Positions 33,743-40,054 of a stretch of 40,551 nt of DNA are shown here, piece by piece. Under the pieces are notes generated by a model. It worked only from the letters and a program-made list of their open reading frames with translations, made no database searches and was not told the origin of the DNA. Made by a program: the position numbers and the translations under genes. Origin of the DNA: a virus; the IMG/VR virus record IMGVR_UViG_3300044733_001520, positions 1 through 40,551 of that record. One strand, 5' to 3'. How positions within the stretch are numbered: position 1 is the stretch's first letter; every line of letters starts with the position of its first letter.

Positions 33743-33759
33743 CCCGCGTCGTTCGCGGG
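33743..33759 (-). other. GC-rich stem-loop after the Gly/Tyr-rich gene
   Basis: CCCGCG / CGCGGG forms a 6-bp stem with a 5-nt loop in the 40-nt gap between two minus-strand genes. No U-tract follows on either strand, so it is not a classic terminator. It may limit RNA decay or control initiation of the downstream gene, whose Shine-Dalgarno lies about 10 nt away. Confidence 0.4.
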
Positions 33760-33764
33760 GTTCT

Positions 33765-34112
33765 TTATCTACGCCTATCGCGGTTGTGTGCTGTGCCTTC
33801 GCCGTAGCCATATCCTCGACCGTCGTCGTAGCCATATCCGTCACCGCCGTTGCTATACTGGTAGGCGTATCCGTTGCCGTGGCCGTTGCCGCTCCTGTTG
33901 CCGTAGCCGTAGCCGTAGCCGTCGCCGTCCCAGTAACCGTCAACGCCGTCGTGGTTTTTCTGGTAGTCAGCGCCCATCCAGTAGCCGTAATTGAAACCGT
34001 CACCGATGCCGTAACCGTCATTGAAACTGGGGCCGTGGAGACTGCCTTCATTGAAACCGTGGCCGTCGCCGATGCCGAAGCCGTCGCCGAAGCCGTTGCC
34101 TATCAGTTTCAT
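33765..34112 (-). CDS. Gly/Tyr/Asp/Asn-rich low-complexity protein (115 aa)
   Basis: ATG 34112 overlaps the stop of the upstream gene (ATGA), so I use it rather than a TTG three codons earlier. After MKLIGNG almost all the sequence is G-x dipeptides, such as GDGYGYGYGN and GRGYGYGEG, with Tyr, Asp, Asn, Phe and His alternating with Gly, ending in a basic tail (NRDRRR). The DNA is a degenerate GGNTAY-type repeat. Similar glycine/tyrosine-rich proteins occur in other phages beside the same upstream family, but no role is known to me. Such aromatic-glycine sequences tend to be disordered and may phase-separate. Confidence 0.68.
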   Translation of the reverse strand: MKLIGNGFGDGFGIGDGHGFNEGSLHGPSFNDGYGIGDGFNYGYWMGADYQKNHDGVDGYWDGDGYGYGYGNRSGNGHGNGYAYQYSNGGDGYGYDDGRGYGYGEGTAHNRDRRR

Positions 34113-34399
34113 AGGCCCCAATCCTTATGAACTGGAACGCAGAAAATCTCCGATATTTCCGGCAGTTCAACATCCTCGCAAGGGCGTATGTCAGCATGTG
34201 ATGTATCTTTGACCATTCCGGCGAAACCTACTGAGTGCCACTTGAATACCCAAACAGCACGAGTGAGATAGATTCGTCCATTCTTGCGCTCTACATCTCC
34301 AGCGAAAATCCATCCCCTATCTACGACGATTACAGCTCGATTACCTTCATGCTTTTTTACGGGTGCATATTCAATGCCGTCGATTGTTATAGTGTCCAT
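34109..34399 (-). CDS. DUF6948-like protein (96 aa)
   Basis: The sequence (VIVVDRGWIFAGDVERKNGR, IYLTRAVWVFKWHSVGFAGM, VELPEISEIFCVPVHKDWG) matches in outline a conserved phage/prophage family that I recall as DUF6948, with the 'DRGWxFxGDV', 'VGFxGM' and 'E(I/V)FxxPV' signatures. It is β-rich and has no known biochemical role. The Gly/Tyr-rich gene overlaps its stop, and this gene pair recurs in phages as far as I remember. It is the first gene after a 164-nt structured intergenic region. Confidence 0.6.
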   Translation of the reverse strand: MDTITIDGIEYAPVKKHEGNRAVIVVDRGWIFAGDVERKNGRIYLTRAVWVFKWHSVGFAGMVKDTSHADIRPCEDVELPEISEIFCVPVHKDWGL

Positions 34400-34563
34400 T
34401 GCTTTTCCGTTTGTTTTATGACCAGATTAGGAGCCCCGGTAGATTTTGATCGAACTCCCCATACCCAACGGGTATGAAAAATAAGGACCGGGGCATAAAA
34501 GGGTGGGTGCTGAAGTCGTTTGTTGAACCCCTGTTAAAAGGATTTACAACAGCACCCATAAAC
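34400..34563 (-). promoter_or_regulatory. Structured intergenic region: nested stems and long inverted repeat
   Basis: This is the largest gene-free gap of the leftward half. GCCCCGGT (34433-34440) pairs with ACCGGGGC (34487-34494) around an inner perfect hairpin CATACCC-AAC-GGGTATG (34460-34476). A second inverted repeat, GGGTGCTG (34505-34512) with CAGCACCC (34550-34557), has a 37-nt loop and on the minus strand is followed by ACCCTTTTATG, a possible weak terminator. I see no convincing -35/-10 pair. The arrangement fits termination or attenuation and then a structured leader for the DUF6948-like gene. Confidence 0.5.
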
Positions 34564-34890
34564 TTAGGCTATCTTCCAAACTCCAATGGAGCCATCATCT
34601 AACATTCTTGCAATCAGCTTGCTCGGCGTTACCGAGCGTTTTTTGTATCCCGTAATGGATGCTCGTACAGAGGCTAACCCCTTGGCAGGTACGGCATCGG
34701 AGGGGATCACGAAGGCTTGCCCCACTTCCATTTCAGCGAATGGATACTTGCTCTTTCTTGTGCGCTCTGGAAGGGGAAGGTCATCAAGAATTGTGTACAT
34801 TGTACTCCTCTTTTCGGTTTTGACTACAGGTTTTGCGGAAACATCTTCATTTAGTTGAGACAGGAAGTCTCTTGCGCTCATTGTTGGCAT
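34564..34890 (-). CDS. DUF7303-like phage protein (108 aa)
   Basis: The C-terminal two thirds, RTRKSKYPFAEMEVGQAFVI, then ASVRASITGYKKRS and KLIARMLDDGSIGVWKI, are of a type common in phage early regions, which I recall as DUF7303. 'YPF.EMEVGQ.F.(V/I)P' and 'GVWR(I/V)' are the signatures. The N-terminus is a variable linker with a MSARDFLSQL helix. DNA binding through the basic RASITGYKKRS segment is plausible but not shown. It follows the MazG-like gene by 2 nt. Confidence 0.62.
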   Translation of the reverse strand: MPTMSARDFLSQLNEDVSAKPVVKTEKRSTMYTILDDLPLPERTRKSKYPFAEMEVGQAFVIPSDAVPAKGLASVRASITGYKKRSVTPSKLIARMLDDGSIGVWKIA

Positions 34891-34892
34891 CG

Positions 34893-35201
34893 TTACACCA
34901 CATCTTTTACAAAAATACCGTTGACCATTCGCCCCTCTCTTTTCCTAATCACTTCGTAGGCTTCTGAAAGGCAATCTACCAAATCGGTCTTGAGCAGGTC
35001 GGCTAGGATAATCAACGTCACCAGCACATCACCAAAGGCATCGTTGATCTCATCCACATCCCCCACTGCGACACCATCAGCCAACTCCCCGGCCTCTGAT
35101 ATAAACTTCAGGCACTGCGTCTTGGGGTCAGACTTCTGTAAAATGCCCTTGGCCTCGGCCCAGTCGAGCACCTGGCTCTCTAACACATCATATTCACTCA
35201 T
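34893..35201 (-). CDS. MazG-like nucleotide pyrophosphohydrolase (102 aa)
   Basis: The all-α NTP-PPase motif ExxE-x11-ExxD is present as E36-x2-E39 (SEAGEL), E51-x2-D54 and D58 (EINDAFGDVLVTL), with the expected helix before it (KTQCLKFI). Phage MazG proteins hydrolyse (d)NTPs or modified nucleotides and have been proposed to lower (p)ppGpp-type signals or clean nucleotide pools. The substrate here is unknown. A strong AGGAGAAGAGCA-ATG start, identical to that of the gene at 40278, supports initiation at 35201. Confidence 0.82.
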   Translation of the reverse strand: MSEYDVLESQVLDWAEAKGILQKSDPKTQCLKFISEAGELADGVAVGDVDEINDAFGDVLVTLIILADLLKTDLVDCLSEAYEVIRKREGRMVNGIFVKDVV

Positions 35202-35215
35202 TGCTCTTCTCCTGT

Positions 35216-35506
35216 TTATAACAACTCATCATCTACGAGCATGGGGATCGCAATGTCCCGCTCCATCTGCTCATCCTCTGGACCCATCTCAATGAAGGTC
35301 GGCTCTCCTTTTTCTGGAAAAATAACGTAGCCATTCCCTGATTTTGTCACTGACGTTATCTCATTTTTTCTCAAGTCGATGATGTTGAACCCGCTCCCTG
35401 ATGGCTGAACATCAACGATCCCGTCTGGACGATACACCATAAAAGCTGAAGCTAGTTGTCCGTAGACAGACAATGCTAACAAACACAGTCCAAATAAAGT
35501 CTTCAC
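35216..35506 (-). CDS. Exported (periplasmic) small protein with Sec signal peptide (96 aa)
   Basis: The N-terminus MKTLFGLCLLALSVYGQLAS followed by AF has the n, h and c regions of a signal peptide, with probable cleavage after LASA (residue 21-22). C8 lies in the hydrophobic core, and no lipobox is evident at the cleavage site. The mature part is small and β-like (IVDVQPSGSGFNIIDLRKNE, GYVIFPEKGEPTFIEMG) with an acidic end. Start overlaps the upstream stop (ATGA). A phage early gene exporting a periplasmic protein could act in superinfection exclusion or envelope modulation, but that is inference. Confidence 0.6.
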   Translation of the reverse strand: MKTLFGLCLLALSVYGQLASAFMVYRPDGIVDVQPSGSGFNIIDLRKNEITSVTKSGNGYVIFPEKGEPTFIEMGPEDEQMERDIAIPMLVDDELL

Positions 35507-36033
35507 AGTAGCACCTCACCTTTGATATTAAGTAGTTTAAGTAAGCCCTTCAGGACACTCTGCCTTCCAGCATTGTACGCATCCCTATGGCTGTGGAACA
35601 TCGCATCGTTGTACCCACGAGTGTAAGCCTCCTGATAGTTGAAGGGTATTTTCTCTGTGCCTAATTCTTCTTTCAGTTTGTTTAGATCGGACGGTGCGTT
35701 GTCCTTCTCTTCTTTCTTAGCTATGCGTTCTTCGGCTTTCGCTTTAACGATCCCGTTGTTCTTGCCTCGGCTGTGGTATGCAAGAGTGTTCTGGTCAGGT
35801 AGCTTCCCTGTCAGATAGTAACGCGGCACTCCAAGATGATCGTTCTCAATGCCAAGATAGCCCATACTCACCTGATTGTTTATGCTTTTTCTTAGCTGCT
35901 CTCTTGTCACTGTACCCAACCGCTCTAGTATCTCCTGCCTAGTCAGCTTGTCTGAAGACCTGTTAAGCACGTCCCTTGTGCGCTCGGAAATGGTTGGCGC
36001 AGCTTCTACTTTTTTCTTTGCTCGTGTACTCAT
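35503..36033 (-). CDS. Putative winged-helix DNA-binding regulator (176 aa)
   Basis: ATG 36033 overlaps the upstream stop (ATGA) and GAGGATAGAAGA lies before it; a GTG seven codons earlier is less likely. Residues 12-75 look like a winged helix: ISERTRDVLNRSSDKLTRQE, ILERLGTVTREQLRKSINNQ, then a wing 'MGYLGIENDHLGVPRYYLTG'. A lysine/glutamate-rich linker follows. The C-terminus has a Tyr-rich repeat-like helix (YQEAYTRGYNDAMFHSHRDA, YNAGRQSVLKG). It may regulate early transcription or bind the replication origin; no target site is evident. Confidence 0.6.
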   Translation of the reverse strand: MSTRAKKKVEAAPTISERTRDVLNRSSDKLTRQEILERLGTVTREQLRKSINNQVSMGYLGIENDHLGVPRYYLTGKLPDQNTLAYHSRGKNNGIVKAKAEERIAKKEEKDNAPSDLNKLKEELGTEKIPFNYQEAYTRGYNDAMFHSHRDAYNAGRQSVLKGLLKLLNIKGEVLL

Positions 36034-36197
36034 TCTTCTATCCTCATATTGCACTCGTCTGTGTCCTTGTCAATTAAAGTCGTTGTGTAGGAGATTCTTC
36101 TCTCTATCCCATCTGTCACCTGTCTATCCGCTTCGATCTGCGTATGTCTGCGGCATTGCTCCTTCTTGCTGCATCCTGCTCCATAGCATCTAGCCAT
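36030..36197 (-). CDS. Small cysteine-rich protein (55 aa)
   Basis: I favour ATG 36197, giving MARCYGAGCSKKEQCRRHTQ; the frame extends 12 codons to an ATG at 36233 that would overlap the upstream gene by 44 nt. C4, C9, C15 and C50 could bind zinc or a cluster. 'ARC.g..C..r..C.R' at the N-terminus recurs in small phage proteins. The stop overlaps the winged-helix start (ATGA), linking the two translationally. Function unknown. Confidence 0.52.
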   Translation of the reverse strand: MARCYGAGCSKKEQCRRHTQIEADRQVTDGIERRISYTTTLIDKDTDECNMRIEE

Positions 36198-36390
36198 GTC
36201 GTAAGGTAGAAAGCGGAAGTTTCTCGTAACCATAGTGATCGCGCCCTTGGGGTTTTCTGTTTGGATGGTATCGCTCTGCTTTGATTAGCCAGCCTAGCTT
36301 GGCTGTCACCTTGTAAAAGATGTTGCGATTTTTAGACGGTCTAAAAATCTGATTTTCCTGCAAGTTCTTCTTTAGAAAATACTTTGTCAT
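36190..36390 (-). CDS. Small basic protein (66 aa)
   Basis: GGAGG lies 9 nt before ATG 36390, so I use that start although the frame is open 17 codons further. The protein is basic and β-like (MTKYFLKKNLQENQIFRPSK, YKVTAKLGWLIKAERYHPNR). The codons for QIFRPSKNR contain the 23-bp palindrome described at 36327-36349. It shares 50 nt with the gene upstream in another frame. Family unknown. The 3' end overlaps the Cys-rich gene by 8 nt. Confidence 0.52.
   Translation of the reverse strand: MTKYFLKKNLQENQIFRPSKNRNIFYKVTAKLGWLIKAERYHPNRKPQGRDHYGYEKLPLSTLRHG
36327..36349. repeat. Palindrome copy 1: GATTTTTAGAC-G-GTCTAAAAATC
   Basis: A perfect 11-bp inverted repeat with a 1-nt centre lies inside the 66-residue basic protein gene. 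Its 9-bp core is identical to the palindrome at 38693-38711 and partly present at 40295-40310. The perfect symmetry and A/T-rich arms with a GAC/GTC centre suggest a dimeric DNA-binding protein site. Confidence 0.65.
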
Positions 36391-36535
36391 TGGTTGGTCC
36401 TCCATTTTCATGCCACTCAATACATGCCTGCCACCCCGCATAGAAAGCCTCGAACCTATTGGGTACTCTGTTCAAGTCTTTCATAGCATCGGCTCTCCAC
36501 TCATCAAACGCTGCGGTGAGTTCATCCCTACTCAT
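36341..36535 (-). CDS. Small hypothetical protein (64 aa)
   Basis: ATG 36535 (MSRDELTAAFDEWRADAMKD) overlaps the stop of the upstream membrane protein (ATGA), so I take it rather than a start 10 codons earlier. 'RFEAFYAGWQACIEWHEN' near residue 27-45 is a helix common in short phage hypothetical proteins. It ends in an acidic/lysine helix that overlaps the next gene by 50 nt. No function is known to me. Confidence 0.58.
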   Translation of the reverse strand: MSRDELTAAFDEWRADAMKDLNRVPNRFEAFYAGWQACIEWHENGGPTNDKVFSKEELAGKSDF

Positions 36536-36711
36536 TTGTTTACTGTCCTTTCCATGCGTATGCACACTTGTTCTCCATCTTCTACATCATACTCAGCACA
36601 GGCCCAGTTGCGCTTGTCATAGGTGCCTGACTTTTGCTCCACTGGTATTAGGTACAAAGCTATACCGAGCACAGCCATCCATAGCACATAGCCCCATTTA
36701 TTTGTTGTCAT
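36532..36711 (-). CDS. Short membrane protein with Cys pair (59 aa)
   Basis: ATG 36711 starts within the 3' end of the upstream gene (14 nt shared) and the TGA overlaps the next ATG. A TM helix (WGYVLWMAVLGIALYLIPV, about 6-24) precedes a soluble tail with C38 and C50, spaced for a disulfide if outside the cytoplasm. AAAGGA lies about 9 nt upstream. Topology resembles the 78-residue membrane protein at 32894-33130. Function unknown. Confidence 0.58.
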   Translation of the reverse strand: MTTNKWGYVLWMAVLGIALYLIPVEQKSGTYDKRNWACAEYDVEDGEQVCIRMERTVNK

Positions 36712-36934
36712 TGGGTAAGTGTCCTTTGATAGTTAAATAATATATCTTGCCCGGTAAGTCGGGTTTAAGCCCTATCCCTTGTATCTCATTACCAACCCCC
36801 GCTATGTCTAGCAGGGCCATCGAGGACTGCATCCAGTCGGGTATATCCTTAGTAGATGTTTTTACAGCATCATTGAAATTATAAAGGAGGTATCTGTCTT
36901 CTAAGGACTCTACCCGTATCCTAGCTGCTCTCAT
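36698..36934 (-). CDS. Small hypothetical protein (78 aa), coupled to the VWA gene
   Basis: ATG 36934 overlaps the TGA of the VWA/metallopeptidase gene as ATGA, which decides this start over one 20 codons earlier inside that gene. The protein begins RAARIRVESLEDRYLLYNFN, continues DIPDWMQSSMALLDIAGVGN and ends YYLTIKGHLPNDNK. No family is recognised. The strict overlap suggests it is made in step with the VWA protein and could be a partner. Confidence 0.58.
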   Translation of the reverse strand: MRAARIRVESLEDRYLLYNFNDAVKTSTKDIPDWMQSSMALLDIAGVGNEIQGIGLKPDLPGKIYYLTIKGHLPNDNK

Positions 36935-38067
36935 AGCTCCATAGTCAGGCTCGTTCCAATGGGGGCGGATAGCCCTTTTGTTGTTATTGCCCATAGTGTT
37001 GGATGCTCTATAGTTTCCGGGAAAGGTGTGTAGCCATCTGTTAGTACGATAATTGCTTCTGGTTTAAGATTGTTTTTCTGCACGTACTTGAATATCTCAC
37101 GCATGTCTGTGCCACCGCCACCATGCAACTCTGTAATAGCCCCTAGCTGGTCTAGGGAACCTTGGTCGAAGACCTTGTGTGATTGTATGGTAGCGTCACA
37201 CTCAAGCAAATGCAACAGTTCAGGAGAAACATTTTGACAGATGCCCACCACCTCGGATAGAAACGCTGACACCATCGGCCCCGACACACTACCACTTGTG
37301 TCCACACCTATCACCAAAGCACCCATAGACTCAGAGATGGATGACGGCATATACATATCCTCACCCAGCCATCTGCGGTTCGGCCTGCGCCATGTAGAGT
37401 CATCATGCCCCTGAGATACAGTACTCATGAACTCCTGCAACTGCTCACGCCAGTCGATCTTGGGGGCAGTCAACTCGCCTATCACACGGCTCTCGTCGCC
37501 ACCCATCTTGCCAGCCATGAGCGCACCTTGACGTATGGCCTGCTCTACCTCTTTACCTAGTTGGGCCTTGTCCTCCTCAGATAGCTGGTCGAACTCATGC
37601 TCATCGAAGCCGCCCTCACCACCATCCTCACCCTCTTCCTTGAGCCTGCGATACACCTCACCTGTATCCATACCTCTGAAGTCCTTACGGTACAGCCCAC
37701 TCTGGGGCAGAGCGATGAAGCCGGGATGCTCCTTCTCTAAGTCCTTGATCTCTACGTTGATGACGTAATCAGCCGCCATGTTTGCCAGCTTGGGGTTCTC
37801 CTTCCATAGATGCTTCCACAACCACGCATGTTGGTAAGCCTTGTGTAAGTTCTCATGCAGCACCACCCCAGCCAGCTCCTGCTCTGATAAGCCCTCAACG
37901 AAAGCCCTGCCGTACATCACATCACGACCATTGGTACACGCGGTAGGTATTGTGTCCGTTATCTTTGAATCCCCCACCATAATCAAACCAGAGAAAGCCA
38001 TCGTTGCCTTGTGTCCCATGAGCCTGACGTGGGACTTCTGTATGCGTTGCTCTGCTGTTAAGTTCAT
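36931..38067 (-). CDS. DUF2201-type protein: metallopeptidase-like domain plus VWA-like domain
   Basis: GGAGAGAAGCA precedes ATG 38067 (378 aa). The N-terminal half has LAGVVLHENLHKAYQH, an HExxH-type site (H71, E72, H75), and ANMAADYVINVEI, the second hallmark of DUF2201 putative metallopeptidases. An acidic linker (GEDGGEGGFDEHEFDQLSEE) follows. The C-terminal VWA-like domain has the MIDAS residues DTSGS (D256, S258, S260), GGGGTDMREI and IIVLTDGY. Such proteins typically pair with MoxR/CobS-like AAA+ ATPases, and one is encoded about 0.9 kb upstream. The expected role is an ATPase-driven remodelling or proteolytic machine; its target is unknown. Confidence 0.85.
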   Translation of the reverse strand: MNLTAEQRIQKSHVRLMGHKATMAFSGLIMVGDSKITDTIPTACTNGRDVMYGRAFVEGLSEQELAGVVLHENLHKAYQHAWLWKHLWKENPKLANMAADYVINVEIKDLEKEHPGFIALPQSGLYRKDFRGMDTGEVYRRLKEEGEDGGEGGFDEHEFDQLSEEDKAQLGKEVEQAIRQGALMAGKMGGDESRVIGELTAPKIDWREQLQEFMSTVSQGHDDSTWRRPNRRWLGEDMYMPSSISESMGALVIGVDTSGSVSGPMVSAFLSEVVGICQNVSPELLHLLECDATIQSHKVFDQGSLDQLGAITELHGGGGTDMREIFKYVQKNNLKPEAIIVLTDGYTPFPETIEHPTLWAITTKGLSAPIGTSLTMEL

Positions 38068-38084
38068 TGCTTCTCTCCTATAAG

Positions 38085-38354
38085 CTAACAATTTATGACG
38101 TAGCCTTTCCTAAAATACCGTACATAGGATTTCCATACGGATAACTGGGTCCATCCTCCTAACCCATCCACAAAAACCCCTTCGTCTAGGAGGTCAATCA
38201 TGTAAAGCGCGTGCTGTTGTTCTTTAGACAGCCTGTCTACGTATCTAGGCCTAGCACAGATTACTAGGTTGGTTAGAAACTGTTTGCGCAGCGTTCCCTC
38301 TGGATAATACATGGTGTTTTTCCATATCTTTATAGACCTTTTATCTCTCTCCAT
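38085..38354 (-). CDS. Small hypothetical protein, paralogue A (89 aa)
   Basis: The gene starts 3 nt after the previous stop. The C-terminal half YVDRLSKEQQHALYMIDLLD, then GVFVDGLGG and GYVINC, aligns with YVDELTKRQQNAINLIRIAE, HFIESIGC and VYILDC of the protein at 38712-38966. Both begin MER(D/E)(K/R) and end in a Cys. I do not recognise the family. Its place between the VWA and AAA+ genes makes it a candidate component or substrate adaptor of that system. Confidence 0.65.
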   Translation of the reverse strand: MERDKRSIKIWKNTMYYPEGTLRKQFLTNLVICARPRYVDRLSKEQQHALYMIDLLDEGVFVDGLGGWTQLSVWKSYVRYFRKGYVINC

Positions 38355-38357
38355 CGC

Positions 38358-38681
38358 TCACTTCCTCAATAAAGCAAAGTCCTTGGGGTCCATGATCGGC
38401 GCACCTGCTTGTCTATTTCTAATCGCGTCACTCCACACCATGTAGTCAGAATCTGTCATACCCTCGCAGTCATAGTCGGGGGCCTTGGCTATCTCTACTG
38501 GCCCCATTTCCCAAGAACGTATGCAATACACACTCGGGTTGCCCTGCCCACAATAGACAGAATCTACCTTTACCGCATGTTCAGCGAGTAGTGCCTGAAC
38601 CTTATGCGCTACGTCCAACGGCATGGTCAGCGTGGTATAGCTGAACGTCATCGAACCATATACTTCTTTCTTGCTTTTCAT
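38358..38681 (-). CDS. Hypothetical protein between the paralogues (107 aa)
   Basis: AAAAAAGGAG stands about 6 nt before ATG 38681, which I prefer to the ATG two codons earlier. The protein is α/β: VYGSMTFSYTTLTMPLDVAH, a helix (KVQALLAEHA), VYCGQGNPSVYCIRSWEMGP and an acidic segment (PDYDCEGMTDSDYMVWSDAI). Four cysteines are spread without a clear motif. The Shine-Dalgarno directly abuts a palindrome (38693-38711), suggesting regulated translation or transcription. Function unknown. Confidence 0.62.
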   Translation of the reverse strand: MKSKKEVYGSMTFSYTTLTMPLDVAHKVQALLAEHAVKVDSVYCGQGNPSVYCIRSWEMGPVEIAKAPDYDCEGMTDSDYMVWSDAIRNRQAGAPIMDPKDFALLRK

Positions 38682-38692
38682 TGTCATCTCCT

Positions 38693-38711
38693 TTTTTAGA
38701 CCGTCTAAAAA
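38693..38711. promoter_or_regulatory. Palindrome copy 2 in an intergenic gap: TTTTTAGAC-C-GTCTAAAAA
   Basis: A perfect 9-bp inverted repeat with a 1-nt centre starts right after the stop of paralogue B and ends one base before the GGAG of the next gene (minus strand). It is the same site as 36327-36349. It could be an operator or an RNA hairpin partly covering the ribosome binding site. Confidence 0.6.
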
Positions 38712-38966
38712 TCAACAATCCAGTATGTAAACCGAGCCCTTATGCCCGCTCATTCTGCATCCAATACTCTCAATAAAATGCCCGGGTTCTGCTATACGAA
38801 TTAGGTTGATAGCGTTCTGTTGACGCTTGGTCAGCTCGTCCACGTATTGCCCTCTGGCTTGGTAGTATTTAACTAGAAGGTGTCCGTGTGCGATATCGTA
38901 AGCGTCCCTTAATCTGTTCCTTTCTTCTGCCGTTGCTTTGTACACTACCAATCTCTCTCGCTCCAT
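38712..38966 (-). CDS. Small hypothetical protein, paralogue B (84 aa)
   Basis: ATG 38966 is preceded by GAGGTG. A longer TTG-started version would overlap the AAA+ gene's stop and is not needed. Sequence MERERLVVYKATAEERNRLR, then YVDELTKRQQNAINLIRIAE, then HFIESIGC...VYILDC is homologous to the 89-residue protein at 38085-38354. The N-terminal half is a long helix and the C-terminal half a small α/β unit. Function unknown. It is encoded directly after the AAA+ ATPase. Confidence 0.65.
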   Translation of the reverse strand: MERERLVVYKATAEERNRLRDAYDIAHGHLLVKYYQARGQYVDELTKRQQNAINLIRIAEPGHFIESIGCRMSGHKGSVYILDC

Positions 38967-38974
38967 ATCACACC

Positions 38975-40054
38975 TCAAGAAAAGAGGAAGCTATTTTTCG
39001 CAGCCCACGCGCTAAACTCTGTGTTAGTCGTAGCTATGCCTAATTTTTGAGAGCGCATGATGCTTCTGGCGAACAGGGCTTGGGCTTCTTTGCTCAGCCT
39101 ATTTATATAGGTGAACGCTCTGTCGAAGTCTTCCCGCTCGACTCTTTGAATCACCTTGGATATGACCATGCACGATGCTGCTGCACCCTTGGGGACCTTG
39201 GCTACATCTGGGTTCTTAATCACTTGTTCCCATGTGGGTAGCTCCTCATCGAGCTTGACCAGCGTCAGTATATCCATCGCTGCGGCTTCGCCTACTGTAC
39301 CCATCAGTGCATGAATGCGTACCTCGTCCGACAGATGCTCCGTACTCTTTAGTATATCCGATGCTTTCTCCAACGATCTTGGAGTGACACACGCCGTCCT
39401 CGGCTGCTTAGGATGATTGATATAGTGATTAGAGTTGGGGTCTTCTACTTCCTCAAAGCTCTGAAACATGGCGGGGAACTCAATCGCTGCGCCTAGTATA
39501 ACTGGATGCACCCCGGCATTAAGAGCGTAACCTTCTACCCATTCCATCGCCGTTGGTTTGCGTATCTTGGCTTGGCACAGTCGGTTCCTAGCATGGGGTG
39601 GTATGCTGTCCCCAAGACCTTCGATTGAGAGGTTGGTCGTAGCAAACACCATACTACCCTCGGGCAAGGCATACTCTCCGATCTTGCGCTCCAACATAAT
39701 CCTAAGCAGCGCATTCAGCACAGACTTGCTGGCTTTACCTAGCTCGTCCAACATGAGAATGATCGGCTGACCCAAGTGAACACCCAGCGCCTCGTTGGGT
39801 ACGAACGACACTACCTCCTTACCCTCAATAGTCCTAAACTTCGGCATCTGTAAGTCACCCAAGTCGAGCATCTGTGCCTCAAGGTATACCGGCTTATGGT
39901 CAGGGTACCTCCCTGCCAGCGTCTTCAGCATCGAACTCTTGCCTATCCCGAGCTCCCCCGTAAACAGGCACGTCACCTTATCCCCCACCGCAGCAATTAA
40001 ATCCGTAGCCTGTGCCAGTGTAAGGGAACCGTATGTTTTGTTGATCTTGCTCAT
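38975..40054 (-). CDS. MoxR/CobS-like AAA+ ATPase
   Basis: This 359-residue ATPase has Walker A TGELGIGKSS (32-41), Walker B PIILMLDELGKA (D103, E104), a sensor-1 Asn in MVFATTN, and an arginine-bearing SIPPHARNRL segment. YLEAQMLDLGDLQMPKFRT (57-75) resembles the MoxR/CobS-type insert. A C-terminal helical lid and an α-helical tail follow. MoxR-type hexamers work with VWA-domain partners to load metals or remodel complexes, and the partner here is the DUF2201-VWA protein at 36931-38067. AAAAGGAGAGCTATA-ATG supports this start, which overlaps the previous stop (TAATG). Confidence 0.87.
   Translation of the reverse strand: MSKINKTYGSLTLAQATDLIAAVGDKVTCLFTGELGIGKSSMLKTLAGRYPDHKPVYLEAQMLDLGDLQMPKFRTIEGKEVVSFVPNEALGVHLGQPIILMLDELGKASKSVLNALLRIMLERKIGEYALPEGSMVFATTNLSIEGLGDSIPPHARNRLCQAKIRKPTAMEWVEGYALNAGVHPVILGAAIEFPAMFQSFEEVEDPNSNHYINHPKQPRTACVTPRSLEKASDILKSTEHLSDEVRIHALMGTVGEAAAMDILTLVKLDEELPTWEQVIKNPDVAKVPKGAAASCMVISKVIQRVEREDFDRAFTYINRLSKEAQALFARSIMRSQKLGIATTNTEFSAWAAKNSFLFS

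Noticed and set aside
33725-34051. Upstream extension of the 84-residue gene into a 193-residue Thr/Ala-rich protein
   Set aside because: The extension is (TA)n sequence made by reading the Gly/Tyr repeat in another frame; a good Shine-Dalgarno and protein-like sequence begin at 33724.
33786-34130. Plus-strand frame of VAVAVAV-type sequence
   Set aside because: It is the antisense of the Gly/Tyr-rich gene, with no ribosome site and no plus-strand neighbours.
34460-34476. Terminator at the perfect CATACCC/GGGTATG hairpin
   Set aside because: Neither strand has a run of T after the stem; on the plus strand it is followed by A-rich sequence.
36931-40054. Cobalamin biosynthesis (CobS/CobT) assignment for the AAA+ and VWA genes
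   Set aside because: The similarity is at domain level; there is no CobN-type chelatase, and the VWA protein carries a DUF2201 metallopeptidase-like half instead.
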